Part shown: positions 32,217 through 40,676 of the stretch, in pieces
How the letters are laid out: every line of letters begins with the position of its first letter
How positions within the stretch are numbered: position 1 is the stretch's first letter
NCBI GenBank assembly: GCA_035529895.1
Contig: DATKVV010000013.1
Location: forward strand, 1-48,698
Source of the DNA: JAUWKC01 sp035529895
Lineage (GTDB): Bacteria; Planctomycetota; Phycisphaerae; Sedimentisphaerales; Anaerobacaceae
Reading direction: 5' to 3'
Length of the DNA: 48,698 nt
The notes under the pieces: generated by a model
The model's database searches: none
What the model was told of the DNA's origin: nothing
What the model saw: the letters and a program-made list of their open reading frames with translations, nothing else
Position numbers and translations under genes: made by a program

Positions 32217-32879
32217 CTATTGCTCAAATCCATACCTGCCCAGCAGCCTGACAAAACGGCAGTCGCAAACCGTTCTTTCAGTGAGTTTGTCCGTTCTTTT
32301 TTCACAGACCACGAGCTCCTGGAATCCTCCGCAGCCGACGGGACCGACCATCAGACCGCCCTCTTTGAGCTGCCCCACCAGGGGCTCCGGCATTTTCGGA
32401 ACCGCCGCGGTTATCATGATTCGGTCAAAAGTTCTTTTCTCCGGCCAGCCGCAACTGCCGTCGCCGATATAAAATTCAACATTGCAAATGCCTAAACCGG
32501 CCAGAATGGCTTGGGCTGTCTCGGCGAGCTCAGCGAATCTTTCGATAGTATAGACCTTTCTTGCCAGCTTGCTTAGAATAGCGGTCTGGTATCCGCTTCC
32601 CGTTCCAATCTCCAAAACCTCGCAGTCCGGATTAAGTCGTAATTCCTGCGTCATCAGGGCAACAATATATGGCTGAGAAATGGTTTGCCCCAGGCCGATG
32701 GGCAGCGGGCCATCGTTATAGGCCTGCGACTTGTGCGTTTCCGGCACAAATTCTTCTCGCCGAATCTCGCCCATCACCTTTAGCACATCCGCATTGGTTA
32801 TGTCCCGACCCATCAGGTCCCATTGGAGCATGTGCTCCCGGACCCCGGCAAATCTGTCTTCTGTCTCTCCGTCATCCAT
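32217..32879 (-). CDS. pcm: Protein-L-isoaspartate O-methyltransferase
   Basis: 220 aa from ATG at 32877-32879, the typical length; the frame extends up to a TTG at 32972 without support, and an ATG at 32829-32831 with GGGAG upstream is an alternative. It methylates isoaspartyl residues so damaged proteins can be repaired. Motifs: VPETHKSQAYNDGPLPIGLG, QTISQPYIVALMTQEL, SAM-binding EIGTGSGYQTAILSKLA, ERFAELAETA, and FDRIMITAAVPKMPEPLVGQ. First gene of the pcm-recG-ktrB-ktrA run. Confidence 0.92.
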   Translation of the reverse strand: MDDGETEDRFAGVREHMLQWDLMGRDITNADVLKVMGEIRREEFVPETHKSQAYNDGPLPIGLGQTISQPYIVALMTQELRLNPDCEVLEIGTGSGYQTAILSKLARKVYTIERFAELAETAQAILAGLGICNVEFYIGDGSCGWPEKRTFDRIMITAAVPKMPEPLVGQLKEGGLMVGPVGCGGFQELVVCEKRTDKLTERTVCDCRFVRLLGRYGFEQ

Positions 32880-33093
32880 AGCGGTAATAATCACGTTTTG
32901 ACCGGGGTTTTGCAAACCAATTTTGCCGTGCCTTTTCCGGATGTACTCTACCAAAACAAGAGCTTGACACAACCATTACCGGCCCGGCGGTGTTGGCCGG
33001 ACTTAATTCGTTGCTATTGGATTACCCCGTGATACAATGCTATGTTAAGGTAATAAAAAAACCATTTTGAGAGAAGGTTTAGGGAGACGAAAG

Positions 33094-33858
33094 ATGAGAA
33101 CGAAGAAATTTCTATTTTACCTGCTAGCTGGGATTTTGGGCGGCTGCGTGCCGGTTATGTCGCTGCATCCGCTCTATACGGAGCAAGATGTGGTGTTCGA
33201 GGAAAAACTGCTGGGTGTGTGGGTAGATGATTCAAATAGGCCGGACACCACGTGGGAATTCAGACGGCCCGACACGTCGAAAAAGGAATATGAGCTGATT
33301 TTTTCCGACAAGGAGGGCAACAAAGGTGTATTTGTCGCACGCTTGGTCAAGCTAAAGGACAGGCTGTTCCTGGATGTTCACCCGGACCAATTCCCGTCCG
33401 GTGAAAAAGAGGCGGAGAAGATGAAGCTGCCCTATAACGCATTCTTTTTCGTGTCGATTCATACGTTCATAAAGATTGACTGTATCGAGTTTTTGCCAGC
33501 CGCCCAAAATTGCCTTCCTGAAGATGAAAAGACCGATAAAGATTTGTTGAAGAATCTGTCGCTGAACTATGACTATGTGTTGAAGCTGCGGCTGACGGAC
33601 GACGACGCGTTTAAGAAATTGCTTGAGCGGGACGCCAATGCGGTAAAGCACGAAATGGTGGAGAATAATGGCGTTGTTTTAACCGCATCAACCAAGGAGC
33701 TGCAGGCATTTGTGCTTAAGTACGCAGACGACGAGAGTCTGTTCACCGACGCAAAAGTCCTGCTTCGAAGAAAGACCACTTCCAGTCAAAGACCCGCGAA
33801 GGAGGATCCCAACAAGGCCGAAGTGAAACAGGACCCAGCGGCATCGCAGAAGAAGTGA
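33094..33858 (+). CDS. Lipoprotein of unknown function
   Basis: 254 aa from ATG at 33094, which follows GGGAGACGAAAG; an upstream ATG-like start at 33067 would spoil the signal peptide. RTKKFLFYLLAGILGGC is a lipoprotein signal with lipobox LGGC, so the mature chain should be attached to a membrane. The mature part begins VPVMSLHPLYTEQDVVFEEK, LLGVWVDDSNRPDTTWEFRR, and looks like a small beta-rich lipocalin-type fold followed by a Lys/Ser-rich tail. I do not recognise the family. It precedes bioA by 74 bases, but no functional link to biotin is evident. Confidence 0.75.
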   Translation: MRTKKFLFYLLAGILGGCVPVMSLHPLYTEQDVVFEEKLLGVWVDDSNRPDTTWEFRRPDTSKKEYELIFSDKEGNKGVFVARLVKLKDRLFLDVHPDQFPSGEKEAEKMKLPYNAFFFVSIHTFIKIDCIEFLPAAQNCLPEDEKTDKDLLKNLSLNYDYVLKLRLTDDDAFKKLLERDANAVKHEMVENNGVVLTASTKELQAFVLKYADDESLFTDAKVLLRRKTTSSQRPAKEDPNKAEVKQDPAASQKK

Positions 33859-33932
33859 CGCTACGGAATCGGTTTGGACGAAATGTCGAACAGCATTGAC
33901 TGCTGAGAGGCTTTTTTCGTACATATTTCCAC

Positions 33933-35306
33933 ATGAATGAACCGACGAAAAAACTCATAGGGCTGGATAAGAAGTATCTCTGGCATCCGTTCACACAAAT
34001 GGCGGACTGGCTCAAATCCGAGCCGGTTATAATCGATTCGGCCGAAGGTTTCCACCTGATAGACACCGAAGGCAAGCGCTATATCGACGGCGTCAGCTCG
34101 CTTTGGTGCAACGTCCACGGCCACAGGGTGAAAAAAATCGACGATGCCATAAAGGCTCAAATGGACAAGGTCTCACATAGCACGCTCTTGGGTCTGGGCC
34201 AGACCAGGTCCATCGAGTTGTCCGAAAGACTCATAGAGGTAGCCCCACCAGGCTTGAAAAAGGTGTTTTATTCCGACAGCGGGGCCACAGCGGTCGAAAT
34301 CGCTCTGAAAATGGCCTATCAATATTTTCAAAATCGAGGCGACAAAAAGCGAACGAAGTTTATCGCCCTGAAAAGCTCATACCACGGCGACACCATCGGC
34401 TCAGTGAGTTTGGGCGGAATTGACACGTTTCACTCGATATTTAAGCCGCTGCTGTTCGAAACCTTCTTTGCACCCGCACCGCATCCATACTGCTTCGACG
34501 GCAGCGTGAAGCAGTGCGCCTTATACAGCCTGGACAGAATTGAAGACATACTGGAAAACCGTTCCGAGCAGTTAGTTGCGGTGATAGTCGAGCCGCTCGT
34601 GCAAGGCGCAGGCGGAATAATCGTACACCCCGAGGGATTCCTCAAAGGCGTTCGCGAACTGACGCAGAAGTATGGCGTGCTGTTGATTGCTGACGAAGTT
34701 GCCACAGGCTTCGGCAAGACGGGCAAGATGTTCGGGTGTGAGAATGAGCAGGTTAGTCCGGATATTATGTGCCTTGGAAAAGGACTTTCGGGTGGCTACC
34801 TGCCACTGGCGGCAACCCTGACCACCGAGGAAATCTTCGATGCCTTTCTGGGTGATATAGCCGAGCACAAAACCTTTTATCACGGCCATACCTACACGGG
34901 CAACGCGCTGGCTTGTGCGGCGGCTTTGGCCTCTTTGGAACTGTTCGAGGAAAACAAAGTAATCGAATCGCTGCCGGCCAAAATCGCGTTGATGAAACAT
35001 TACTTTGCCAAGATTGCGGGACTCCTTTTTGTCGGGGATGCACGCCAGTGCGGCCTGATGGGCGGGATTGAAATTGTTGAGGATAAATCCAGCAAGCAGG
35101 CTCTTGCCCCGCAGCGGAAAGTCGGCGCCAGACTTTGCCTGTCAATGCGGGCCGCTGGCGTTATGCTTCGGCCGTTGGGTGACTGCGTCGTAGTGATGCC
35201 GCCGGTCGCTATCGATTTGGGATTGCTTGAAAAACTGCTCGAAATCATATACCGTTCCATCAAAGACCAGTTGCCGGGGATAATAGGAAGCTGCGATGCC
35301 GATTAA
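33933..35306 (+). CDS. bioA: Adenosylmethionine-8-amino-7-oxononanoate aminotransferase
   Basis: 457 aa. A PLP enzyme that makes 7,8-diaminopelargonate from KAPA, using SAM as amino donor, in biotin synthesis. Diagnostic N-terminal LWHPFTQM (16-23) separates it from other class III transaminases. PLP site: VFYSDSGATAVEIALKMA, LIADEVATGFGKTGKMF (Asp254) and CLGKGLSGGYLPLAATLT (Lys283). It overlaps bioD by 11 bases, so the pair is translationally coupled. bioB and bioF are not in the window. Confidence 0.95.
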   Translation: MNEPTKKLIGLDKKYLWHPFTQMADWLKSEPVIIDSAEGFHLIDTEGKRYIDGVSSLWCNVHGHRVKKIDDAIKAQMDKVSHSTLLGLGQTRSIELSERLIEVAPPGLKKVFYSDSGATAVEIALKMAYQYFQNRGDKKRTKFIALKSSYHGDTIGSVSLGGIDTFHSIFKPLLFETFFAPAPHPYCFDGSVKQCALYSLDRIEDILENRSEQLVAVIVEPLVQGAGGIIVHPEGFLKGVRELTQKYGVLLIADEVATGFGKTGKMFGCENEQVSPDIMCLGKGLSGGYLPLAATLTTEEIFDAFLGDIAEHKTFYHGHTYTGNALACAAALASLELFEENKVIESLPAKIALMKHYFAKIAGLLFVGDARQCGLMGGIEIVEDKSSKQALAPQRKVGARLCLSMRAAGVMLRPLGDCVVVMPPVAIDLGLLEKLLEIIYRSIKDQLPGIIGSCDAD

Positions 35307-36036
35307 CCTGAGCTTACCCAGAAAGTCCGGTCTTTTCGTAACCGGCACCGATACGGGCGTAGGCAAGACGGTGATAGCCGGCGCTATTGCCCGAATCCTG
35401 ACCGACCGCGGCCTGAAAGTCGGCGTATTCAAACCGATTGCCACCGGCTGCAACCGCCACTGGGAAGGCCGGGTCAGCTATGATGCGGAGTTTCTGGCCA
35501 ATTGCGCAAACAGCAACCTGTCGCTTTCGACAATAACCCCCGTTGGCTACCTGACGCCGGCGGCGCCGATTGTCAGCGCCGCTCATGAGGGCCGGCCCAT
35601 GGATTTCGAGAGCATAGCGAACGCTTACAGACAGATATGTGAAAGCAGCGATATAGTTATTGTAGAAGGCATCGGCGGCGTGCGTGTGCCTTTAACCGCG
35701 GAATTTGACCTGCTGGACCTGGCGGCAGAATTCGATTTGCCCGTAGTGATAGTGGCCCGCGCGACTCTGGGAACGATAAACCACACGCTGATGACGATTG
35801 ATTGTCTTCGGTCGGCTCGTTTGAAAATTGCAGGGGTAGTAATCAATGGCTACGATGCCACCGAGGCCGGAGTTGCCGAAGAAACCGCCGAGCAGGTGAT
35901 AGCTCAGTGCGGCCGCGTGAATGTCCTCGCAGTGGCGCCTTACGACGAGACCATTAACATCGAGCAGCCGCATCTGGGTGAGACTATTACCAGCGTTTTG
36001 ATGGAATGTGACTGGGCAAAACTGGCCCGGATTTAA
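35296..36036 (+). CDS. bioD: Dethiobiotin synthetase
   Basis: 246 aa. It closes the ureido ring of dethiobiotin with CO2 and ATP. The P-loop is GTDTGVGKT (17-25), followed by VGVFKPIATGC, VSYDAEFLANCAN and VEGIGGVRVPL, all typical. VVINGYDATEAGVAEETAEQ is the nucleotide-specificity region near the C-terminus. The ATG at 35296 lies inside the end of bioA. The intergenic stretch after it holds a small GCCGG/CCGGC hairpin but no T-run. Confidence 0.95.
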   Translation: MPINLSLPRKSGLFVTGTDTGVGKTVIAGAIARILTDRGLKVGVFKPIATGCNRHWEGRVSYDAEFLANCANSNLSLSTITPVGYLTPAAPIVSAAHEGRPMDFESIANAYRQICESSDIVIVEGIGGVRVPLTAEFDLLDLAAEFDLPVVIVARATLGTINHTLMTIDCLRSARLKIAGVVINGYDATEAGVAEETAEQVIAQCGRVNVLAVAPYDETINIEQPHLGETITSVLMECDWAKLARI

Positions 36037-36077
36037 TTCGGCGGTTGGCCGGTTGCCAGCCGGCTCGCACTGGCATC

Positions 36078-36788
36078 TCATTGAGCCAATTTGGGGTCAG
36101 CTTTCTCAATTCGCTGATGCTCCGAGCTCTCAATTGCCCCCATGACCCCCGTTAGGAAGGGAGATATAATGAAGAGCCACGAGATTATGACAACGACTGC
36201 AACACTGCTCTGGAAGGTTCGAAAGTGCTGTAAGAACTGCAGTCCGTCGTCACCGCCAAGCAAACTGACACGGTCAACGGCCCAGGGTACCCACAATCCG
36301 ACGGCCAGCCCGCCGCCGGCCACCATCCCAATGGCAATTCGTCCCAGCACCGCCAGACCCAAGGCAGCCCCCATCGGCGCCAGTGAAATACCTCCGCACG
36401 AAATCAGCGCGGCTACGGCCAACCATCCGAAAGCGATGGCGCCAATGGCAAATCCACCGAAGGCGAACAGGCCAACTGCCACGCCGCCGAAGGCAATCAC
36501 TCCGATCGCCCTTGGCCCTATGGCGACAAACCCGCGAGCGGTGCCCTCGGTACGGACGTCCAACAAGGCAAAGCCTTTCCTCAGACCGTAGCCAACGGTG
36601 CGTGCGGTACCGTGATCCTCGATGGCCTGAAATATTGCGTCCTCGCGCGGCAGGCCCTGGGCTTCGAGGTCGGCTATCTTTTGCATTAAGTGGTCCTCGA
36701 GTTCTGTGCGGATTTTTATCGCGTCCTCTTGCTTTCGATTGGCGTAGGCCATTACATGGTCAAGATATTTCTGTAATGCCCGACTCAT
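36078..36788 (-). CDS. HAAS-domain membrane protein with Gly-rich repeats
   Basis: 236 aa from ATG at 36786-36788 with GGAG upstream. Residues ~1-65 are a HAAS-like signalling domain (SRALQKYLDHVMAYANRKQE, TELEDHLMQKIADLEAQGLP, REDAIFQAIEDHG), usually found in partners of PadR regulators. Residues ~85-180 contain repeated, glycine-punctuated hydrophobic segments (AIGVIAFGGVAVGLFAFGGF, AIGAIAFGWLAVAAL) of about five to eight residues each. Another helix near the C-terminus (SVAVVVIISWLFIISPFLTG) closes the chain. It overlaps the padR stop (ATGA), so the two are one transcription-translation unit. Confidence 0.8.
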   Translation of the reverse strand: MSRALQKYLDHVMAYANRKQEDAIKIRTELEDHLMQKIADLEAQGLPREDAIFQAIEDHGTARTVGYGLRKGFALLDVRTEGTARGFVAIGPRAIGVIAFGGVAVGLFAFGGFAIGAIAFGWLAVAALISCGGISLAPMGAALGLAVLGRIAIGMVAGGGLAVGLWVPWAVDRVSLLGGDDGLQFLQHFRTFQSSVAVVVIISWLFIISPFLTGVMGAIESSEHQRIEKADPKLAQ

Positions 36789-37159
36789 ATTGCAGCTCCT
36801 TTCAGTTCCACCTCTGGCGAGCGCTTTGCCGCAGGACCCAGAACCTCTTTCATCACTGAAGTAAGCAGCCGCCACTGTTGGCAATTCGCAGTCAGGGCCC
36901 TGCGTCCTTTGGCAGTCAGGCGGTAGTATTTGCGCTCCCTGCCGTTTTCTGCATTGCGCCAGCTTGCCGATATAAGCTTTTTTTCTTCCATCCGGTGCAG
37001 CACGGGATAAATTGTCCCCTCACCCAGTTGAAGTATTCCTTTTGCCCGTGTGTTCAGGTCCTTGACAATGGCGTAGCCGTAGCTGGGCCCGGCTTCCAGA
37101 ATAGCCAAAAGCATCGTTTGGACATTGCCGTCGAGCATCTGTTTACGCAGCAACTTCAT
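36785..37159 (-). CDS. PadR-family transcriptional regulator
   Basis: 124 aa. PadR winged-helix: MLDGNVQTMLLAILEAGPSY, GYAIVKDLNTRA, LQLGEGTIYPVLHRMEEKKL, ENGRERKYYRLTAKGRRAL. It acts as a repressor that is often autoregulated and controls a linked membrane gene. The overlapping HAAS membrane protein is the likely partner. A nested palindrome at 37214-37254, 55 bases upstream of the ATG, is the likely operator. No effector can be read from sequence. Confidence 0.92.
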   Translation of the reverse strand: MKLLRKQMLDGNVQTMLLAILEAGPSYGYAIVKDLNTRAKGILQLGEGTIYPVLHRMEEKKLISASWRNAENGRERKYYRLTAKGRRALTANCQQWRLLTSVMKEVLGPAAKRSPEVELKGAAI

Positions 37160-37213
37160 AATTCAACTCCCGGGAAACGGCCGGCAGCGAGTTCTCACTG
37201 ACCGCTTTGTCAC

Positions 37214-37254
37214 ACCTTGCGATTCCATCTATAGTATACTATACAGCGCAAGGT
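37214..37254 (-). promoter_or_regulatory. Nested palindromic operator upstream of padR
   Basis: A perfect 14-bp palindrome TATAGTATACTATA (37230-37243) lies inside a second inverted repeat, ACCTTGCG (37214-37221) and CGCAAGGT (37247-37254). The AT-rich core resembles a -10 region covered by an operator, as expected for autoregulated PadR proteins. No other gene start is as close on the minus strand. Confidence 0.6.
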
Positions 37255-37445
37255 ATCGAGTTGTCAACGGAAAAATGTGCCAATTTTCAATTTTTTTCAG
37301 GCCGCTCTGCACCCGGCTTATTTAAGGTTTCTCCGGTTGGCCGGCGGCTGAGGCGGCATAAGGCAAGTTCATATTCTGAGGGAAGTTATAATAAGCTGGT
37401 TTTCAAAATGCCAAAAATCAGGTATTATACAGCTAATCGCACGAC

Positions 37446-37481
37446 GAGGTACGAGATACGAAGTATCCGGTACAAGGTATA
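37446..37481. repeat. Short degenerate repeats (TACGAG / ATACGAAG / GTACAAG units)
   Basis: The bases just before nadB read as imperfect 8-10-base units, GGTACGAG, ATACGAAG, TATCCGGTACAAGG, TATAAAC. They look like the end of a small satellite that expands in some genomes. No coding role is apparent. Confidence 0.35.
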
Positions 37482-37498
37482 AACCGAGGACCAAAAAC

Positions 37499-39112
37499 AT
37501 GACCGGCCCGGCTGAGCTCAGGCGGTATTTGGTGAATATTGACGCCATTTCGGCACACCAGCTCTTTACCGATTGTCTGGTGATTGGAGCCGGCGTTGCG
37601 GGCCTCCGCGCCGCTATCGAAGGTGCGGAGCACTGCAATGTGATCGTGGTTTGCAAAGGTGCTCTGCAGGAGAGCAACACGTGGCTGGCCCAGGGCGGCA
37701 TTGCTTCGGTCCTCGATAAAGCAGACACATTCGAATCGCACATAGCCGATACGCTAAGCACCGGCTGCGGCATTAATGACGACAAGATTGTTGACCTGGT
37801 CGTTCGCCAGGGGCCTGAGCTTATCAAGCAGCTGCTTCAGTGGGGCGCTGAGTTTGATATGGTCGATGGTCATATTGCCGGCACGCTCGAAGGCGGCCAT
37901 ACGCGTCCCCGTGTTGCTCACGCTCACGGCGATGAAACAGGACGTATAATCTCAGAGGCGCTTATTAAAAAGGTCGAACAAAGCCCCAATGTAAGAGTAA
38001 TAGAAAACTTCTTCGCCATTGATTTGCTCACCAACGATGAAAACGAGTGCGTAGGGATAATCGGGCACGACCAGCGAGGCACGCAGATAATCTGGGCGGC
38101 AAATACGGTCCTGGCAACCGGCGGAGCAGGGCAGCTCTATCGAGAAACCACCAACCCGGGCATCGCGACTGGCGACGGGATTGCCATGGCCTACCGGGCC
38201 GGGGCGGTGCTCCAGGATTTGGAGTTTATGCAGTTTCATCCGACCACGCTTTACGTCGCCGGCGCCTCGCGGGCGCTGATTACCGAGGCGCTCCGCGGCG
38301 AAGGGGCCTTTTTGGTGGATAAGAATGGCCGCCGCTTTATGAAAGACTATCACGAATCCGCTGAGCTGGCGCCTCGCGACGTTGTCAGCCGGGCGATACT
38401 TTCACAAATGCTCAAAACCAAGTCGACGCATGTCTATCTGGATGTTCGGCATTTTGATAAAGAGCATTTTGCAGAGAGGTTCCCCCTGATTAACGAATTG
38501 TGTGAGAGTTTCGATATAGATGTCGGGCGCGACCTGATTCCTGTCCGGCCCAGCGCGCACTATATGATCGGCGGTGTAAAGGTTGACGCCTCCGCCGTAA
38601 CCAGTATTAAGAATCTCTACGCCTGCGGCGAGGTCGCCGCTACGGGGCTGCACGGCGCCAATCGTCTCGGGAGCAACTCCCTGCTCGAAGGATTGGCATT
38701 CGGCAGGACAGCCGGGCAGTTTGCTTCTCAGCACGAAAAGACCGGCATGTCCCATATCAGACACCCCCATTTGAAATACCGAATCCCGCACTCGGACCGC
38801 ACGCGTCTGGATACGGCCGACGTTAGAAACTCGCTTCGGGCTCTTATGTGGCGAAATGTCGGCATCACGCGAACCGCTCGACCGCTCATCGAGGCCCAGG
38901 AGATTATCAGGTTCTGGCAGCGTTATGTGATGGACAAAGTCTTTGATTCACCACAAGGCTGGGAATGTCAGAATATGCTGACGGTGTCGCTCCTGGTGGC
39001 CCACTCGGCCCAGATGCGACGCGAAAGCCGGGGCGTCCACTTCAGAAGCGATTTCCCCGATACGGACGACGCGCACTTCAAAGAACATATCGAAATCGCG
39101 AAGAAACCGTAA
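37499..39112 (+). CDS. nadB: L-aspartate oxidase
   Basis: 537 aa. It oxidises L-aspartate to iminoaspartate, the first step of de novo NAD synthesis, and in anaerobes can use fumarate as acceptor. FAD motif LVIGAGVAGLRAAIEGA (26-44), ESNTWLAQGGIASVL, HTRPRVAHAHGDETGR, VLATGGAGQLYRETTNPGIA, LEFMQFHPTTLYV, ITEALRGEGAFLVDKNGRRF, and GEVAATGLHGANRLGSNSLL are all present. The C-terminal helical domain is complete (RNVGITRTARPLIEAQEIIR). nadA and nadC are not in the window. The gene is single and flanked by unrelated genes. Confidence 0.95.
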   Translation: MTGPAELRRYLVNIDAISAHQLFTDCLVIGAGVAGLRAAIEGAEHCNVIVVCKGALQESNTWLAQGGIASVLDKADTFESHIADTLSTGCGINDDKIVDLVVRQGPELIKQLLQWGAEFDMVDGHIAGTLEGGHTRPRVAHAHGDETGRIISEALIKKVEQSPNVRVIENFFAIDLLTNDENECVGIIGHDQRGTQIIWAANTVLATGGAGQLYRETTNPGIATGDGIAMAYRAGAVLQDLEFMQFHPTTLYVAGASRALITEALRGEGAFLVDKNGRRFMKDYHESAELAPRDVVSRAILSQMLKTKSTHVYLDVRHFDKEHFAERFPLINELCESFDIDVGRDLIPVRPSAHYMIGGVKVDASAVTSIKNLYACGEVAATGLHGANRLGSNSLLEGLAFGRTAGQFASQHEKTGMSHIRHPHLKYRIPHSDRTRLDTADVRNSLRALMWRNVGITRTARPLIEAQEIIRFWQRYVMDKVFDSPQGWECQNMLTVSLLVAHSAQMRRESRGVHFRSDFPDTDDAHFKEHIEIAKKP

Positions 39113-39244
39113 CAAACGATGTCCGGCAAAACCGTATTAGTTACGGAAAGTATCTCCGAGCGGGCCGAGGAACCACAGGCTTTTGCGGAGCACCGAAGGC
39201 ACCAATCGCTCATCGCCGGTTGCGATTTCCGGCCATTTTTGTTT

Positions 39245-40162
39245 CTAAGGTTTTATTCTTCGCTTTTCGATTAGCTGTCTAAATAATTTGTAGAATCCGT
39301 CACTTGTTACTTTCCAACTCCAAGATTGGACGGTCCTGAGCATGTTGCGGGAGAGAATGATTTGATGGTTAACAGCCTGCAAGATATGTAGCAGGAACGC
39401 CTCGACATCCCACTTCACGATATAGCCGTTCACTCCGTGCTGGATTAATTCAGGCATATTGCCGACAGGGGTTGAGACTATTGTGCAACCGCAGGATGCG
39501 GCTTCCAGAGCAGGATTTGGCGTGCCTTCAGCCAAACTTGCACATACGTAGATTGTGCCTGTGTTGTACCACTGAGCCATTTGTCTGCTGGAGTATCTCA
39601 TTGACCCTGTTGAGCTAACCAATCTTAAGTCGAGATCTAAGTCGTAATCTTTCAGCTTTTCTTTTAGGGGCACAAGGATACTGTCATAGCCCTTTGTCTT
39701 TCTATGAAACTCAGAACCACACCACAGAGCCTTAGGCTTTCGGTTTTCAACAGGGACATCGCACCTAAAGGCGTCCGTATCAACGCCGTTGGGCAGATAA
39801 TAAGTATTTTCCAATCGCCCCGATTTGTCCCACATACGGTAATTATTGATGACAACCGCATCGGCAGATGTCCGTGCTTTTTCCAGCCAATCATTCGCAT
39901 ATCCCCAGCCGACGTTGAAAGAAGTTAGTATGACCGGGTTTATTCCTGTCTGATTACAGTGTGCTCTCAGTCGATTAACGTGGCTGAAAGGCAGAAAAAA
40001 GATCAGTTCGAATGTTTCTTTTTGCAATAATTCTTGAAATGCAGAGGCAGCGGAAACAGTTACGGAAAAGTCCTGCGGCGCATATTTTTTTAAGGCCTCT
40101 GCCCTGAGGTGGTAAGCCCAGCCGGGAACGTCATAAATTATCAAAATATTGTATTTTCTCAT
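39245..40162 (-). CDS. Glycosyltransferase, GT-B type (group 1/4 like)
   Basis: 305 aa from ATG at 40160-40162. An N-terminal domain (MRKYNILIIYDVPGWAYHLR, AEALKKYAP) is followed by the C-terminal GT-B signature LAEGTPNPALEAASCGCTIV, STPVGNMPELIQHGVNGYIV, including the E-x7-E type pair. It should transfer a sugar from a nucleotide-sugar to an acceptor; the acceptor is unknown. The frame is open another 393 bases upstream, but that part is antisense to the RNase P RNA and is not coding. No other glycan gene is next to it. Confidence 0.85.
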   Translation of the reverse strand: MRKYNILIIYDVPGWAYHLRAEALKKYAPQDFSVTVSAASAFQELLQKETFELIFFLPFSHVNRLRAHCNQTGINPVILTSFNVGWGYANDWLEKARTSADAVVINNYRMWDKSGRLENTYYLPNGVDTDAFRCDVPVENRKPKALWCGSEFHRKTKGYDSILVPLKEKLKDYDLDLDLRLVSSTGSMRYSSRQMAQWYNTGTIYVCASLAEGTPNPALEAASCGCTIVSTPVGNMPELIQHGVNGYIVKWDVEAFLLHILQAVNHQIILSRNMLRTVQSWSWKVTSDGFYKLFRQLIEKRRIKP

Positions 40163-40234
40163 TAACAGATTTTTGCTATAATAATCTGGGGTTAATGGTA
40201 GAATTATCGGTAATTGGTAATTGGTAGTCAATTG

Positions 40235-40620
40235 AAAAGAGTGGGTCGGGCGGTCGCCGGCTCTAAATAGAGCCGGAGGAAAGTCCGAGCAGGACAGGGC
40301 ACGGTGGTGGCTAACGGCCACCCGGGGCAACCCGCGGGAAAGTGCCACAGAAAATACACAGCCGATGGCCGCCGCGCGCGGAACAGGCAATGGTGAAATG
40401 GTGCGGTAAGAGCGCACCGCGGCGCCGGTGACGGTGTCGGCAGGGTAAACCCCACCGCCTGCAAGATCAAGCATGCTGTTGCTCGGCCCGGGCGATAACA
40501 GCGGGTAGGTCGCTTCCTGAGCAATCAGGAGAGCCAGCCGGCAACGGCTGGCCAAGATAAATGGCCGCCGCCCGTCCTTCGACGGCGGGACACAGAACTC
40601 GGCTTACAGGCCCACTCTTT
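40235..40620 (+). ncRNA. rnpB: RNase P RNA, bacterial class A
   Basis: The catalytic RNA that trims tRNA 5' leaders. Terminal helix P1 pairs AAAAGAGTGGG (from 40234) with CCCACTCTTTT (to 40621). Conserved elements: GAGGAAAGTCCGAGC at 40276-40290, GTGCCACAGAAA, GGGTAAACCCC, AGATAAATGGCCGCC and ACAGAACTCGGCTTACAG at 40593-40610. These are universal class A landmarks in the right order. The stretch of T after P1 may act as terminator. No protein gene overlaps on the plus strand. Confidence 0.95.
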
Positions 40621-40676
40621 TCTGTTTTTAAGCCGATACAGTTTGTCACCTGCCTGGCAGGAAAGACTTAGCTGTA

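Noticed and set aside
36142..36859. Plus-strand frames opposite the HAAS and PadR genes
   Set aside because: Low-complexity mirror of the Gly/Ala-rich coding strand; not a gene.
40163..40555. Open frame extending the glycosyltransferase N-terminus by 131 codons
   Set aside because: It is antisense to the RNase P RNA and has no GT-B similarity; the ATG at 40162 starts the recognised domain.
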